Assembly (NCBI GenBank): GCA_902783795.1
Contig: CACZSO010000279.1
Span: 1 to 6,581 of the forward strand
Direction of reading: 5' to 3'
DNA from: an uncultured Eubacteriales bacterium
Lineage (GTDB): Bacteria > Bacillota > Clostridia > Lachnospirales > Lachnospiraceae
Length of the DNA: 6,581 nucleotides
The translations under genes and the position numbers were made by a program. The notes under the pieces were generated by a model. The model did no database searches. It had not been told where the DNA came from and worked only from the letters and a program-made list of their open reading frames with translations. Positions within the stretch are counted from its first letter, which is position 1. Every line of letters starts with the position of its first letter. Shown here in pieces: positions 4,979 to 6,581 of this stretch.

Positions 4979-6580
4979 TTATTCGGGGAATTTATGCTCC
5001 TTCAGTACTTTACTTTCAGTCAGGAATTCCCAGTTGTTGCGGTCGTGGATATTATCATGGACAGACGCCCACCAGGAAGAGGAGAAGGCTTTTCCGTTAT
5101 TGGAACCCACATCGTAATCCTTGGACAGGGTGATGAACTGGTCATGGGCTGTCTTTTCATCGCTGTTGATGGGATTACCGGTAAACGGGTTCACCGGATT
5201 TTCAATAATGCCTTCGGCAGAGATAGCAGGCACATCGGCGTTTGTCATGAAGGTATCAGAAACAGTAAAACCGGTGGCGTTAAAGTCCTTGACCATCATG
5301 AGCGGGTAGTAGTTATCCGCGTCGATCTTATTGCCCTCCAGTTCAAAAATGAGATTATCATCTTCGTACAGGTGGAAGCCATGGTCAGAGACGATGATGA
5401 TGCGGGTATTGTCATACACGCCTTCTTTACGCAGATAATCCAGCCATTCGCCTACTTTTAACAGCACAGCCATGTTTGTCTGGTAATGCATCATCTGGTC
5501 GTCCTCTTCCATATGAATGGTATGGCCGTTGACCGTGAAACGGTCCTGATGGGTCCTGTCATATTCCTTGTTGTTCACACGGGGCGACGGCACATATTCC
5601 GGCTCCTGCATGAGCATGATCTCGTGGGGAGAATCATTGTAGAAGAACAGGTAATTATCACTGTCATCCGCCAGGATATCCGTCATATCGTTCATTCTTT
5701 CCAGTACAGAGAATGAATCCAAAAAGGTCTGCCTCATGCCGCTGGCAACAGAAATACCTCGCCTCAGCTGGGTTACAGAACCGATAGCCTCACCGGCCTT
5801 ATAGTACTGGCCTCCATTATACATAAGGAGCTGAAGTTCCAGCTGCGAAGCCTTCATGAGGGAGAAACAGAAGAAGTTTCTTAAATTGCTTGAGACCACT
5901 TCCTGGGCTGTTTCCTCACTTTCAAAAGCGCCTTTGGTCATGTAGGTCTGGATCTTAGGGTATTCATTGTAGATCGACAGGTCCGAGACCCATTTATAAT
6001 CCGCATAAGGCGCATCACAGACAGTCACGTTAAAGCCGTTATTGTCAAAGAGTACAGGCATGACTTTCAGGGATTCATTGTGTTTATCCTTCAGATCTTC
6101 TGTGGACCGTCTGTTCATTTCCACCGGCGTATATTCATAACCGCCCATTATGGGAGGAGCGCCGAAATTTGTATGGCCGCCGTAGGAGATCACATTGCTG
6201 TAATAAGTGAAGCCGTCATATATTTCCTTAAGTTCCGGCTTTTCCTGTATAAAGTAGGGCATGTACTGGCCCATGGCACGGTCTAAAAACAGGACCACCA
6301 CATTGCGGCCGTTGCGGCTTAAGCCAAAGTGAGGATGCTCATCTTCCTGGGTTACAGGCAGGTCCTTTAAGCCCCGGGCAGCTTCTCTGGTATTGATGCC
6401 TGACATGACTAAGAAAGCCAGGGCTGCCACGCCTATCAGGATACGGAAAGCCGTCTTAAAGCGCCGGACGGTAAAAATGAGGAGTACCGTAAGACCGATG
6501 AAAACGACACCGTTAATGACCCGTTCATTCGTGGAAAAGACCAGGCCGCCTTCATATTTGAGCAAGGAAGAGACCACGCC
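4979..6580 (-). CDS. Membrane-anchored sulfatase-like hydrolase/transferase (alkaline phosphatase superfamily, LTA synthase/MdoB-like), N-terminus missing
   Basis: The frame is open to the right edge of the window, so the start is not visible; GTG at 6577 has no support as a start. Residues below are counted from that GTG (532 in all). Two membrane helices are visible (about 22-37 and 44-60), separated by a basic loop (RRFKTAFR). They are followed by a long outward-facing domain. In that domain Asp99 (VVVLFLDRAMG) matches the first metal ligand. Thr136 in GGHTNFGAPPIMGGYEYTP sits where these enzymes have their nucleophile, with no Cys there. Asp398-His399 lie in VSDHGFHLYEDD, and His318 in YNDSPHE matches the substrate/metal-site His of the family. 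A Thr nucleophile and a membrane anchor suggest a phosphoglycerol or phosphoethanolamine transferase/hydrolase acting on a surface polymer or lipid rather than a sulfate esterase. This is inference from family, and the acceptor is unknown. TAA at 4979-4981 is followed by a strong terminator. Confidence 0.85.
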   Translation of the reverse strand, partial: GVVSSLLKYEGGLVFSTNERVINGVVFIGLTVLLIFTVRRFKTAFRILIGVAALAFLVMSGINTREAARGLKDLPVTQEDEHPHFGLSRNGRNVVVLFLDRAMGQYMPYFIQEKPELKEIYDGFTYYSNVISYGGHTNFGAPPIMGGYEYTPVEMNRRSTEDLKDKHNESLKVMPVLFDNNGFNVTVCDAPYADYKWVSDLSIYNEYPKIQTYMTKGAFESEETAQEVVSSNLRNFFCFSLMKASQLELQLLMYNGGQYYKAGEAIGSVTQLRRGISVASGMRQTFLDSFSVLERMNDMTDILADDSDNYLFFYNDSPHEIMLMQEPEYVPSPRVNNKEYDRTHQDRFTVNGHTIHMEEDDQMMHYQTNMAVLLKVGEWLDYLRKEGVYDNTRIIIVSDHGFHLYEDDNLIFELEGNKIDADNYYPLMMVKDFNATGFTVSDTFMTNADVPAISAEGIIENPVNPFTGNPINSDEKTAHDQFITLSKDYDVGSNNGKAFSSSWWASVHDNIHDRNNWEFLTESKVLKEHKFPE

Positions 6581-6581
6581 C

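Noticed and set aside
4715..5461. Long plus-strand open frame of 248 codons
   Set aside because: It is antisense to the start of the sulfatase and the end of the membrane enzyme, runs through a promoter region and a terminator hairpin, and its translation has no recognisable motif. The minus-strand genes explain the region.

Overview
The window looks like chromosomal DNA of an anaerobic, gut-type Firmicute, most likely from the Clostridia/Lachnospiraceae. This is an inference from AGGAGG-type ribosome binding sites, strong hairpin-plus-T-run terminators, an M16C presequence-protease-type peptidase, a cysteine-type sulfatase, and remains of a lipoprotein with a Firmicutes-type immunoglobulin-like domain. 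No rRNA, tRNA, CRISPR array, transposase or integrase was seen. Most coding DNA is about 50-60% GC by eye, but the stretch from about 1330 to 2230 is clearly AT-richer (single 60-base lines near 28-35% GC).

Layout. At 1-1272 (+) lies the C-terminal 423 residues of an M16C metallopeptidase, closed by a terminator. From 1335 to 2224 (+) comes an AT-rich stretch of decayed or frameshifted sequence. It starts with a short relic frame interrupted by stops. It continues with what I read as one lipoprotein gene broken into three pieces: a lipobox N-terminus, a middle piece in another frame, and an immunoglobulin-like C-terminus behind an in-frame TAG. A perfect 17-bp hairpin at 2234-2271 ends this unit and also the converging gene from the right. 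From 2276 to the window end all genes are on the minus strand: a complete metallo-beta-lactamase-fold hydrolase, a complete cytoplasmic cysteine-type sulfatase, and the C-terminal part of a membrane-anchored alkaline-phosphatase-superfamily enzyme that runs off the right edge.

The minus-strand genes look like largely separate transcription units. The membrane enzyme has its own strong terminator (4940-4970). The sulfatase has a plausible promoter with nested inverted repeats (4822-4911). The MBL gene has an extended -10 promoter, with only a weak terminator-like hairpin between it and the sulfatase. Two neighbouring enzymes share the alkaline phosphatase fold but differ in apparent nucleophile (Cys in the soluble one, probably Thr in the membrane one), so they probably do different chemistry. 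I see no convincing new multi-gene system. The points most worth a second look are the frameshifted lipoprotein with its AAATTTT site and the operator-like repeats upstream of the sulfatase.
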